Shown here in pieces: positions 43,186 through 50,694 of a stretch of DNA of 64,000 nt. Position 1 is the first letter of the stretch, and every line of letters begins with the position of its first letter. A model generated the notes under the pieces. The model worked only from the letters and a program-made list of their open reading frames with translations. It ran no database searches and was not told the origin of the DNA. The DNA is from Lacinutrix sp. (GTDB taxonomy: Bacteria; Bacteroidota; Bacteroidia; Flavobacteriales; Flavobacteriaceae): positions 78,568-142,567 of the forward strand of contig NZ_JAQWGS010000024.1 in the NCBI RefSeq assembly GCF_029238095.1. Direction: 5' to 3'. A program made the position numbers and the translations under genes.

Positions 43186-44064
43186 TTACTCTTCTTTAGA
43201 TAAATTTTTCATTTCAGTTTCAATCATTTCATAAAACTGATCGATTTTTGGAAGAATGTATATTTTAGTTCTTCTGTTAATGGCTTTATTTGTAGGAGAG
43301 TCATTAGCTACTAAAGGTAAATGATCTCCACGACCAGCAGCAATTAGTTGTTCTGGTTTAACACCTAGTTCTTGAAGCGCTCTAACAATAGCTGTACTAC
43401 GTTTTACACTTAAATCCCAGTTATCTAATAAAACACCTTTACTATATGGTACATTGTCTGTATGACCTTCTACCATTGCTTCAAAGTTAGGCTTGCCATT
43501 TATTACGGTTGCTACTTTTCCTAAGATTTCATTTGCTCTTGGCGAAATGTTATAGCTTCCAGTTTGAAACAGTAACTTATCTGATAAAGAGATGAAAACA
43601 ACACTTTTTTCAACATTTATTTCAATGTCTTCGTCATTTAAACCAACTTCTTTTTTTAAGCTTGTTACTAAAGCAATTGTTACACTGTCTTTTTTGGTTA
43701 AAGCGTCTTGTAATCTAGATATTTTTAACTCTTTTTCTCTTATGCTTTCTAAAGACTTCTCTAAGTTTTTGGCACCTTGCGTTGTTAAAACAGTCATGTC
43801 TTTTGAACTTTCGATGAGAGCTTTGTTGCTAGATTTTAAATCTGTTAAGGCATCTTTAGCGTCTTTTAATCGTTGATTTATCTCTATAATACGTGCAGAA
43901 GCTGCTGCTTCATCTGCTAAACATTTGTTTAGTTTAACAGTTGCAGTATTTAAAAGGTCTTGTGTGTTTTTTTGTTTTTCTTCAAGTGCCATAAAGTCTT
44001 TTTTAGAGACACATGAACTTAATGTTAATAGTGCTACAGCACTAAGTACTAATAGTTTTTTCAT
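43186..44064 (-). CDS. OmpA family peptidoglycan-binding lipoprotein
   Basis: 292-residue outer-membrane-associated lipoprotein. Leader MKKLLVLSAVALLTLSSC; then a coiled coil of about 100 residues (KKDFMALEEKQKNTQDLLNTATVKL, LKDAKDALTDLKSSNKAL, LEKSLESIREKELKISRLQDAL). The C-terminal OmpA domain follows (about 150-275: VFISLSDKLLFQTGSYNISPRANEIL, VEGHTDNVPYS, LSVKRSTAIVRALQELGV, IAAGRGDHLPLVANDSPTNKAINRRTKI). It resembles the MotB/OmpA and Pal-type proteins that tie the outer membrane to the wall. A short C-terminal tail is acidic. Its promoter has both boxes (TTG-N21-TACTTTTG). Confidence 0.92.
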   Translation of the reverse strand: MKKLLVLSAVALLTLSSCVSKKDFMALEEKQKNTQDLLNTATVKLNKCLADEAAASARIIEINQRLKDAKDALTDLKSSNKALIESSKDMTVLTTQGAKNLEKSLESIREKELKISRLQDALTKKDSVTIALVTSLKKEVGLNDEDIEINVEKSVVFISLSDKLLFQTGSYNISPRANEILGKVATVINGKPNFEAMVEGHTDNVPYSKGVLLDNWDLSVKRSTAIVRALQELGVKPEQLIAAGRGDHLPLVANDSPTNKAINRRTKIYILPKIDQFYEMIETEMKNLSKEE

Positions 44065-44098
44065 AATTATTTATAGATAAAATTAAATTTTAACATAC

Positions 44099-44130
44099 CA
44101 AAAGTAGCTATTTTTAAAATGTTAAAACAA
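44099..44130 (-). promoter_or_regulatory. Promoter of the OmpA lipoprotein gene
   Basis: On the minus strand, TTG (44130-44128), 21 bases, then TACTTTTG (44106-44099). The start codon at 44064 lies about 34 bases downstream of the -7 box. This is a good match to the Bacteroidota consensus. Confidence 0.65.
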
Positions 44131-44157
44131 GTATTAACAAAATTTTTGCTAAAACTT

Positions 44158-45150
44158 TTATAAGTCTGTAAAATGTTTCTTACGGCTAGCAAAATAAGAC
44201 CATACAACAGATTTTGTTTTATAATATTTTACTGTATTTTGAGTAAGTGTTTTTCTTAGTTTCAATAACTTAGGTAGTCTTGTATAAAAACTAAAGTGCG
44301 CTCTTAATATAGCAAAAATATGAGAGAATTTCAAGCTTAAAAGAAACTTAAAAGCGGCTAAACCATCTAAAGTTAGTCTTGAAAAAAGCAAGAAGAATAG
44401 ATTGCCAGAAGCATTTTTGGTAAGTGTAGCAAGACTATTTCTAAAATTTAAGTATGTTTTTTTTGGGTTTGTAGCATTTAAAGTAGCACCACCAACATGA
44501 TAAACAGTAGATTCTGCAATATATTTTGTTTGATAACCCAAATTAAAAGCACGCCAGCACAAATCTATTTCTTCCATGTGTGCAAAAAATGTTTCATCGA
44601 AACCTTTTAAGGTCTTATAAACATCTTTTCTTATAAAAAAACATGCACCAGAAGCCCACAATATTTTAGAGCTATCATTGTATTGGCCTCTGTCTTCCTC
44701 TATGGTATCGAAAATACGACCTCTACAAAAGGGATAACCATATTTATCTATAAAACCACCAGCAGCTCCAGCATACTCAAAATAAGATTTTTTTTTGTAA
44801 TCTAATATTTTAGGCTGTATAATTGCTGTGTTTTCTTCAGTTTTAAAGGTGTTAATAATAGGATTTAACCAATTTTTGGTCACTTCTACATCACTATTTA
44901 CCAAACAAAATATATCTTCATCTAAATGTTTAAGTGCATCATTATAACCTTTAGCATAGCCTCCATTTAGCGTGTTTTGTATAATTTTTATTTGAGGAAA
45001 TTCTGCTTTTAAAAAACAAATAGAATCGTCTGTAGAGGCATTATCTGCAACGTAAACAGTTGCATCTTGAGTATTAGCAATAATAGATGGTAAGAACTCT
45101 TTAAGTAACGCTTTTCCATTCCAGTTTAATATGACTACTGCTATTTTCAA
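44158..45150 (-). CDS. Glycosyltransferase family 2
   Basis: 330-residue inverting GT-A enzyme, probably rhamnosyltransferase-like, building a cell-surface polysaccharide or glycolipid (inferred). Nucleotide-sugar-binding start KIAVVILNWNGKALLKEFL, VYVADNASTDDSICFLKAEF, GGYAKGYNDAL, and the DXD-like metal motif NSDVEV; FMHMEEIDLCWRAFNLGY-like acceptor element reads FAHMEEIDLCWRAFNLGY. A C-terminal helix (about 240-290) has a hydrophobic stretch suggesting membrane association. The gene follows the HsdR-N-like gene by 52 bases and precedes the OmpA gene, which has its own promoter. Confidence 0.9.
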   Translation of the reverse strand: MKIAVVILNWNGKALLKEFLPSIIANTQDATVYVADNASTDDSICFLKAEFPQIKIIQNTLNGGYAKGYNDALKHLDEDIFCLVNSDVEVTKNWLNPIINTFKTEENTAIIQPKILDYKKKSYFEYAGAAGGFIDKYGYPFCRGRIFDTIEEDRGQYNDSSKILWASGACFFIRKDVYKTLKGFDETFFAHMEEIDLCWRAFNLGYQTKYIAESTVYHVGGATLNATNPKKTYLNFRNSLATLTKNASGNLFFLLFSRLTLDGLAAFKFLLSLKFSHIFAILRAHFSFYTRLPKLLKLRKTLTQNTVKYYKTKSVVWSYFASRKKHFTDL

Positions 45151-45202
45151 TTTTTTTTATAAAATGTTATGAGTTAAATTAATGAACATTGCCTTTCAAT
45201 TA

Positions 45203-45649
45203 TTATTTATTAAAATAAGGAATATCCTCTAAAAACCGATATTTTTCAGCTTTAAAATCCATTACACAATAATAATGGTTTAATCCATTAGTCACCATTA
45301 AATAAGTTGCATTTAACGCCAAATTGTAGCGTGCCACTTGATCGAACGTGTTTTGTTTTATTTTAATATTTGGCGCTTTACATTCTACAATTAAGTGAAT
45401 ACTACCATCTGTATTAAAAATAACAATATCGTAACGTTTCTTTAAATCGTTAACTTTTAGTTCTTTTTCTACGTTAATTAATGATTTGGGATAGTTTTTT
45501 ACTTTAATTAAATAATGTACACAATGTTGCCTCACCCATTCTTCGGGTTGTAAAATCACAAATTTTTTACGAATAGCATCGAATATAGATACTTTATTTT
45601 CGCTATTTTTGAAACGGAACGTATATGTAGGAAAATTTAATTCTTGCAC
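45203..45649 (-). CDS. Solo HsdR-N-type nuclease-like domain protein (GTG start)
   Basis: 148 residues matching the restriction-enzyme type I N-terminal domain family (HSDR_N_2). The PD-(D/E)xK core is visible: E residue in the N-terminal helix (EEWVRQHCVHYLIKV), the D in KKRYDIVIFNTDG and the ExK in IHLIVECKAPN, followed by the helix IKQNTFDQVARYNLAL. The ATPase and specificity parts of a type I system are absent here. Translation starts at GTG. Small proteins of this kind occur next to holA in many Bacteroidota; function unknown, possibly a nuclease acting on DNA. It is divergent from holA across a palindromic repeat. Confidence 0.82.
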   Translation of the reverse strand: MQELNFPTYTFRFKNSENKVSIFDAIRKKFVILQPEEWVRQHCVHYLIKVKNYPKSLINVEKELKVNDLKKRYDIVIFNTDGSIHLIVECKAPNIKIKQNTFDQVARYNLALNATYLMVTNGLNHYYCVMDFKAEKYRFLEDIPYFNK

Positions 45650-45670
45650 TATACAAATTTATAACTATAA

Positions 45671-45750
45671 CGTCATTTCGAGTTATTATTAGAGAAAAAT
45701 TTATCGGGAAATTCTTGATATTACAAAAAAAGCCTCAACTCGCAATGACA
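45671..45750. repeat. Diverged palindromic repeat between the HsdR-N gene and holA
   Basis: Outer arms GTCATTTCGAGT (45672-45683) and ACTCGCAATGAC (45738-45749) pair with one mismatch. The 54 bases between contain a weak second stem near TTATCGGGAAATTCTTGATA. It resembles the common bacterial TCATTGCGAG type intergenic palindrome and lies in the region where the holA promoter should be. Confidence 0.65.
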
Positions 45751-45769
45751 ACACAATGTAAACACTATT

Positions 45770-46774
45770 TTGGACGACGTTAAAAAACTAGTTACAGACA
45801 TCAATAATAAAAATCTTGCACCTATTTATTTACTAATGGGTGAGGAAGCTTATTATATAGATAAAATTTCAGATTATATTGAAGCTAATGTTTTAGCCGA
45901 AGAAGAGAAAGGTTTTAACCAAATGGTGTTGTATGGTCGAGATGTAACAATAGAGGATATAGTTGGTAATGCTAAACGTTTTCCTATGATGGCAGATAAG
46001 CAAGTTGTTATTGTAAAGGAAGCACAAGATTTATGGCGTACTATCGAGAAGTTAGTAGATTATGCTAAAAATCCGCAACCATCTACCGTTTTAGTGCTTT
46101 GTTATAAATATAAAACAGTAGATAAGCGTAAGGCACTTTATAAAGCTATAAATAAAGCAGGAGTTGTTTTTGAAAGTAAAAAGTTTTACGATAATCAAGT
46201 TCCAGATTGGATTAGAAGAACATTGTCTACAAAAGGCTACAAAATAACACCTAAAGCTTCTTTAATGCTTGTAGAATTTTTAGGTACAGATTTAAGTAAA
46301 ATTAATAACGAATTAGAAAAACTTCAAATTGTTTTACCACAAGGCACAGAGATTTCACCATCTCATGTTGAAGAGAATATAGGTATTAGTAAAGATTATA
46401 ATAATTTTGAATTACGTAAAGCTATTGGCTCTCGCGATGATATTAAAGCCTTTAAAATCGTGAATTATTTTGGAGACAATCCAAAAGACAACCCAATGGT
46501 AGTAACGGTTTCTTTACTTTTTAGTTTCTTTTCACAGTTATTGCAACTGCATGGCATGACAGATAAATCACCAAGAAATATTACGTCTGCTTTGCGTGTA
46601 AACCCTTATTTTGTTAGCGAATATTTAGATGCTGCACGTAACTTTCCAATGCGCAAAGTAAGTGGTATAATTGCTACCATTCGAGAATTCGATTTAAAGA
46701 GTAAAGGTGTTAACGCTAATGCTGTGCCGCAAAAAGATTTGTTGAAAGAATTGGTAGTGAGAATACTTAATTAA
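45770..46774 (+). CDS. holA: DNA polymerase III delta subunit (TTG start)
   Basis: Clamp-loader delta subunit that opens the beta clamp; 334 residues, normal length. N-terminal AAA+-like fold without Walker A, as is usual for delta: LAPIYLLMGEEAYYIDKISDYI, FNQMVLYGRDVTIEDIVGNAKRFPMMADKQVVIVKEAQ, then KLVDYAKNPQPSTVLVLCYKYKTVDKRKALYKAI. The lid and C-terminal collar are in SLMLVEFLGTDLSKINNELEKLQ and NNFELRKAIGSRDDIKAFKIVNYF. The start is TTG 45770 (MDDVKKLV); no ATG is in frame before it. Confidence 0.93.
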   Translation: MDDVKKLVTDINNKNLAPIYLLMGEEAYYIDKISDYIEANVLAEEEKGFNQMVLYGRDVTIEDIVGNAKRFPMMADKQVVIVKEAQDLWRTIEKLVDYAKNPQPSTVLVLCYKYKTVDKRKALYKAINKAGVVFESKKFYDNQVPDWIRRTLSTKGYKITPKASLMLVEFLGTDLSKINNELEKLQIVLPQGTEISPSHVEENIGISKDYNNFELRKAIGSRDDIKAFKIVNYFGDNPKDNPMVVTVSLLFSFFSQLLQLHGMTDKSPRNITSALRVNPYFVSEYLDAARNFPMRKVSGIIATIREFDLKSKGVNANAVPQKDLLKELVVRILN

Positions 46775-46869
46775 TTTAAGATTTCTAAATTTTAAAAACA
46801 ACTTCAACAATCTAATGTATTTAGTTTAATTATTATTTAAACACCAAGCCTGAATTTAGAAATTTTAAA

Positions 46870-47232
46870 ATGAAAAACACTTTATTATTACTAGCCTTTG
46901 TATTTGTTTCATGTAAAACCACACAAATACTTCCAGATCCTTTAGAAGCTGGTTGGGAAGGTGAAAAAGTATGCGAAGTTTTAAGCGATACAAAAAAGCA
47001 ACGCGTTTTAAAATGTACCTTTCCACCTAATGTAGGACACCAAAAACATTACCATAAACCACATTTTGGTTACACAATAGCTGGAAGTACGTTCCAGATT
47101 ACAGACAATAAAGGAATACGTAATGTGCCAGTAGCAACAGGTGTAAACTGGTATAAAGCCGAATTAAGCGAGCACGAAGTGTTTAACGTTGGTGATAGTA
47201 CTGCTGTGTTTTTAATTATTGAACCAAAATAA
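46870..47232 (+). CDS. Cupin-domain lipoprotein
   Basis: 120-residue protein with leader MKNTLLLLAFVFVSC (lipobox Cys at residue 15) and a single cupin barrel: GHQKHYHKPHFGYTIAGSTFQI (first cupin box with H-x-H-like metal ligands) and GVNWYKAELSEHEVFNVGDSTAVFLII (second box). Probably an outer-membrane-anchored small-molecule-binding protein or dioxygenase; substrate unknown. It lies 95 bases after holA on the same strand; no functional link is evident. Confidence 0.82.
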   Translation: MKNTLLLLAFVFVSCKTTQILPDPLEAGWEGEKVCEVLSDTKKQRVLKCTFPPNVGHQKHYHKPHFGYTIAGSTFQITDNKGIRNVPVATGVNWYKAELSEHEVFNVGDSTAVFLIIEPK

Positions 47233-47253
47233 TTATAGTTTAGTATTAAAATA

Positions 47254-47925
47254 TTAAATCATTCTGTAAAGCGTTGTCACAATTACACCTTTAGTATCAT
47301 CCAAAACTACAGATAGTAATAGTTTTTCTTCTTTTACTTTAAAATTAAAAGGCGAGGCTAATGGGTTGACACCACTTTGTTTTTTTAGTCTAATGCCTTG
47401 TCCAGAGATAATATCTTTATTAGGTTTAAAATCAATTTTTGGTAGATGTTCTGTTAAAATAATGTATTTATATTGGCTTAGTTTGCTCAGTATTTGTTGT
47501 ATTTCATTATTAGATAGATGTTGCAATACTTGTCTTAATATAGCGCAATCTCCAGCTGGTAAATTATCTTTTGCTATATCCAAACAGTTAAATTCTAAAT
47601 TATCTGCTATAAATGTTTTTTTGTTATACTCAATAAGCTCTTCTACAATATCTACAGCGATATATTTTTTGGTATGTTTTACTAATTGATTTCCTATATT
47701 AAAATCGCCACAACCTAAATCGCAAACTACTAGAGGTGTTTTAAAAGACTTTAAAAAGCGAGTTACAATTTCAATATATGAATTTACTAATTCTGGTAGA
47801 TGAGAGCCTTCTCCAGAGTAAAAAAGACTGTTATTATTTCCCCAAAGATTTTTGTTGTAGACTTGAGCCATTGCTGCTTGAGTTGGCCATGGTTTCTTTT
47901 TAATTATTTTATCTTTTTTATTCAT
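47254..47925 (-). CDS. Class I SAM-dependent methyltransferase
   Basis: 223 residues. Motif I VVCDLGCGDFNIGNQLVKH, motif II acidic KYIAVDIVEELIEYNKK, then LEFNCLDIAKDNLPAGDCAILRQVLQHLSNNEIQQIL. The order fits a small-molecule methyltransferase. It is the last gene of a minus-strand operon headed by another methyltransferase (49015-50613), with the gap to the preceding 156-aa gene only 17 bases. Substrate unknown. Confidence 0.88.
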   Translation of the reverse strand: MNKKDKIIKKKPWPTQAAMAQVYNKNLWGNNNSLFYSGEGSHLPELVNSYIEIVTRFLKSFKTPLVVCDLGCGDFNIGNQLVKHTKKYIAVDIVEELIEYNKKTFIADNLEFNCLDIAKDNLPAGDCAILRQVLQHLSNNEIQQILSKLSQYKYIILTEHLPKIDFKPNKDIISGQGIRLKKQSGVNPLASPFNFKVKEEKLLLSVVLDDTKGVIVTTLYRMI

Positions 47926-47942
47926 GAAAAGTAAGCCTAAGT

Positions 47943-48413
47943 TTACAGGTCTTCTATTGCCAAACTGTAATCGTACTGTAAATCTTTATGTAAAGCCAAT
48001 ATTTTTTTTGTGATGGCTTCAATGTTTCTATCGTAAATATTAGTAAGTGTGGTGTTTCTGGAAATTGAAGGTTTCATGGTCTTCAGTTTTTTGCAAAAGT
48101 AGAGTAGGAGTTCTACTTCTGTTTCTTTGTTTAGTGAATACCTGATATATTTTTTAGTGTTTCGAAGTATTTTACGCACACTTTTTTTTATGTAGAAAAA
48201 ACTATCTGTGTTTATAAGTTCGAATTGTTCGTCTATTTCTTGTTTTACGGTTTCAATATATCCAGCTTCACTATCTGCTTCAAAAAGCAAATAAGTAAGT
48301 AACTCCTTATTTTCTTTTTTAAAACGTGACAAACGTAAGCAAAGCTCTGCAAGCTCTTGGTTAGACTTGTGTTTTAATTCTTTTCTAATAGTAACTACAG
48401 ATACTGCTTTCAT
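47943..48413 (-). CDS. Helical protein of unknown function in the methyltransferase operon
   Basis: 156 residues, no known domain. Almost entirely helical and charged: KELKHKSNQELAELCLRLSRFKKENKELLTYLLFEAD and EQFELINTDSFFYIKKSVRKILRNTKKYIRYSLNKETEVELLLYFCKKLK. No signal peptide or membrane helix, so cytosolic. Its ATG is six bases after the end of a decayed kinase gene and it precedes the methyltransferase gene, so it was once translated from one mRNA with both. Function not inferable. Confidence 0.72.
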   Translation of the reverse strand: MKAVSVVTIRKELKHKSNQELAELCLRLSRFKKENKELLTYLLFEADSEAGYIETVKQEIDEQFELINTDSFFYIKKSVRKILRNTKKYIRYSLNKETEVELLLYFCKKLKTMKPSISRNTTLTNIYDRNIEAITKKILALHKDLQYDYSLAIEDL

Positions 48414-48419
48414 TTAATA

Positions 48420-48750
48420 TTATTCTGTTATTTGAATACTGTTTCTTAATTCCTCTTTTCTTGGTGTTTCAAACTAAGTTTACATAAAATTAAAATTGGC
48501 TCCAGAAACTTCAAACTCAAAAGTATTGTTTTCTTTTAATTGTAAAACTAAATCTAAAATTAAAGTTTCTGATCTCTCAATACGTTCTAAAAACCAATTT
48601 AAACCACCAGATTTGTTTTTATCTTTTAAAAATAACGTCTTATTCCATTTTTCTATTGAAACCACAGTACCTTTAGATTTCTTTTTTTAATTGATTTACG
48701 TAAGTTGTTTTACTAGAACCAGTCCTGCTAACTATTAAGTGCAATATCAT
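48420..48750 (-). pseudogene. Decayed P-loop (AAA_33-type) kinase gene
   Basis: Not complete in the ORF track (only the fragment 48480-48665 is listed). It starts ATG 48750, overlapping the DUF202 stop by ATGA. The opening MILHLIVSRTGSSKTTYVNQ is a P-loop start with both key glycines of GxxGxGKT-type changed to Ser. A frameshift in an A7 run follows. The next frame has VSIEKWNKTLFLKDK and LNWFLERIERSETLILDLV, typical of AAA_33-family ATPases/kinases. It then jumps directly to the C-terminal KENNTFEFEVSGANFNFM, with about 50 residues missing. Two in-frame stops split the tail FETPRKEELRNSIQITE, which ends at 48420. Full-length relatives are about 160 residues. Confidence 0.75.
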
Positions 48751-49010
48751 AACTTATAGTGTTTTTTTATTGTGCTTTTTACTTTAAATAGGCGTATTAA
48801 TCCAATACATAAAATTACTGGAGCAATTATAACTAAAGCAATTCCTAAACTTTTTAACTCTGTTAAAAACTCAAGTTTAAGTATGGTAATTCCAGATCCT
48901 AAAAACACGACAAAGGTTCTAAAATAGGCTAAAAAAGTGCGTTCATTTGCAAGTTTAGTTCGTTCTATGGCAAGCCAATCTCTTGTGGTTAAGTCGTTTT
49001 TTTCTATCAT
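48747..49010 (-). CDS. DUF202 family inner-membrane protein
   Basis: 87 residues of the DUF202 family: the signature LTTRDWLAIERTKLANERTFLAYFRT is followed by two hydrophobic helices (about 31-49 and 55-73) and a basic tail KVKSTIKKHYKL. Inner membrane; function unknown in general. It starts four bases after the stop of the 532-residue methyltransferase gene and its own stop overlaps the decayed kinase gene, so it is in the middle of a five-gene transcription unit. Confidence 0.88.
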   Translation of the reverse strand: MIEKNDLTTRDWLAIERTKLANERTFLAYFRTFVVFLGSGITILKLEFLTELKSLGIALVIIAPVILCIGLIRLFKVKSTIKKHYKL

Positions 49011-49014
49011 AAAT

Positions 49015-50613
49015 TTATCCTTTAAGCAAATTTACACTTACTGTAGCTAGATCACTGTCTGGAAATCTTGAAAAATGATTACTATCTGGTTTTAAACCTG
49101 CTTCTTCTGCAATAGAATTAAATACATTAACTTCCAAAATATATTGGTCACTATAACCATGTGTTGCATCGTAAGCCGTTGCAGCAGTTTTACTAATGTT
49201 TTTCGCGGTTAATTTTGGATTGATAGTATGTAATTCTATAATTAATAATCCAAATTGTTCAACATATGGTTTCCACTTTTGCAAATGTTCTAACAAAGAG
49301 TCTTCAACTAAATTATTACTTATTCGTTTGCCTTGATATGCAAATGCTCCTGAAGATTTACTCATTCTATTTGTTGTTTTTTTTGGTGTTTCCCAAATAC
49401 GATTATGGTCTAAAAATGTACGTACATTAAGTAAATCTTTAAGCGCGATATTATAATCTTCGCGTAAATCGTTTGCTAATAAATCTGGTCTGCCTATGTC
49501 TCCCCAAATTACTTTTGCCCAAATATCTGCTTTTATTAAATTAGCTCGTGTTACTTTTAAAGCAGCTTTATTAAAATCTGCACCAACCAGTAATAATGGA
49601 TGTTCTTCTAGTAATTTCCCTCTTAGCGTTTGGTGTTCTATTACCTCAAATATATGTTGTATAAAGGCGCCATTGCCACAACCCATATCTAAAATGCCTT
49701 TAGGCTGCTCGTCTATTGGTTTATTAAAAAGTTTGATAATTACTTGATCTATAACCTTAAAATAGGTGGAATGTGCACCACCACTTCCCCAAACATTCAT
49801 TTCTCTATGGACGTGTTTTTCGGTTTCTCCTTCATCAGATTTTAAGACTAATGGATTACCAAAAAGTAGTTCGTCTAATTGTAAAAAGGTTGGTAAATAA
49901 GACACTGTTACACCATAAGCCGACGCACGTTTAGCAAAAAACAAACCTTGATCTGTAAATTGGTAGTTTCCGTTTTTCTTTTTAAACCAACCTAAATCAC
50001 TTAAGAAATCTAATATTTTTTTAAAGCTCTCTGGATCTTTATGGTATTCTTCAGCAGAAAACGAAGCTTCCATAAAGTATTTATGAAACAAGCCATTAAC
50101 ACCTAAAAGTACTGTAATAGGTGCAACTATGCAACCTTCAATATGTTTTAAAACTTGAAAAGTTACAGTGTTTTCTTCTGCTTTTTTCAAACCATAATTA
50201 TCATTGTATTTTTTAAAGATGTTTTCTAATACTATAAACGCATCACTACCAATACGTTCTTCTGGAAATCGTACAGCGTAGTTTAATACATTTACAGCGT
50301 CTTTATAAAGATGGGCGAGTGTAAATGCAGTTTCGCTGTTTTTGTTTGTGCTGTATTTTACATTATTGTTTTTGTTATCGATGTCTTGTTCTAACCAACC
50401 TTGAGAACATAACACTCTTAATGCGACGTTTAAATAGCCTTCATTAGCTTTAAATTGAGTGACTAATTTTGAGAGTTCTATTGTTTTGTTTTTTAAAATA
50501 AACGTTAATACACCTTTTTTATGTAAAGCATACATTGTGGTTGCTGTTGCTATACCATCAAGATGTCTAAAAATGGTGCCTCTAAGTTGTGCTTTATCTT
50601 TTTTTGTTAGCAT
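49015..50613 (-). CDS. Class I SAM-dependent methyltransferase, large two-part type
   Basis: 532 residues. The N-terminal part (about 1-230) has two winged-helix-like dimerisation segments (TATTMYALHKKGVLTFIL, NEGYLNVALRVLCSQGWLEQ; FLSDLGWFKKKNGNYQFTDQGLFFAKRAS). The C-terminal catalytic domain has motif I ILDMGCGNGAFIQHIFEVI and LVGADFNKAALKVTRANL, then VRTFLDHNRIW and the C-terminal YDATHGYSDQYILEVNVF. The overall layout recalls the AprA-type methyltransferases of polyketide loading modules; this is a weak inference. It heads the operon to 47254, which contains a second methyltransferase. Cytosolic. Confidence 0.82.
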   Translation of the reverse strand: MLTKKDKAQLRGTIFRHLDGIATATTMYALHKKGVLTFILKNKTIELSKLVTQFKANEGYLNVALRVLCSQGWLEQDIDNKNNNVKYSTNKNSETAFTLAHLYKDAVNVLNYAVRFPEERIGSDAFIVLENIFKKYNDNYGLKKAEENTVTFQVLKHIEGCIVAPITVLLGVNGLFHKYFMEASFSAEEYHKDPESFKKILDFLSDLGWFKKKNGNYQFTDQGLFFAKRASAYGVTVSYLPTFLQLDELLFGNPLVLKSDEGETEKHVHREMNVWGSGGAHSTYFKVIDQVIIKLFNKPIDEQPKGILDMGCGNGAFIQHIFEVIEHQTLRGKLLEEHPLLLVGADFNKAALKVTRANLIKADIWAKVIWGDIGRPDLLANDLREDYNIALKDLLNVRTFLDHNRIWETPKKTTNRMSKSSGAFAYQGKRISNNLVEDSLLEHLQKWKPYVEQFGLLIIELHTINPKLTAKNISKTAATAYDATHGYSDQYILEVNVFNSIAEEAGLKPDSNHFSRFPDSDLATVSVNLLKG

Positions 50614-50643
50614 TATATTTAAGTTAGAATTTAAAGATATAAA

Positions 50644-50674
50644 AAAAAGCGCTTACTAGATGTAAACGCTTTTT
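50644..50674 (-). terminator. Terminator of the dihaem peroxidase gene
   Basis: AAAAAGCGcTTAC-TAGAT-GTAAaCGCTTTTT, 13-base arms with one internal mismatch and a five-base loop, 20 bases after the stop at 50695 (minus strand) and just upstream of the methyltransferase operon. Confidence 0.75.
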
Positions 50675-50694
50675 GTGTAAATTTTTGCAATTAA

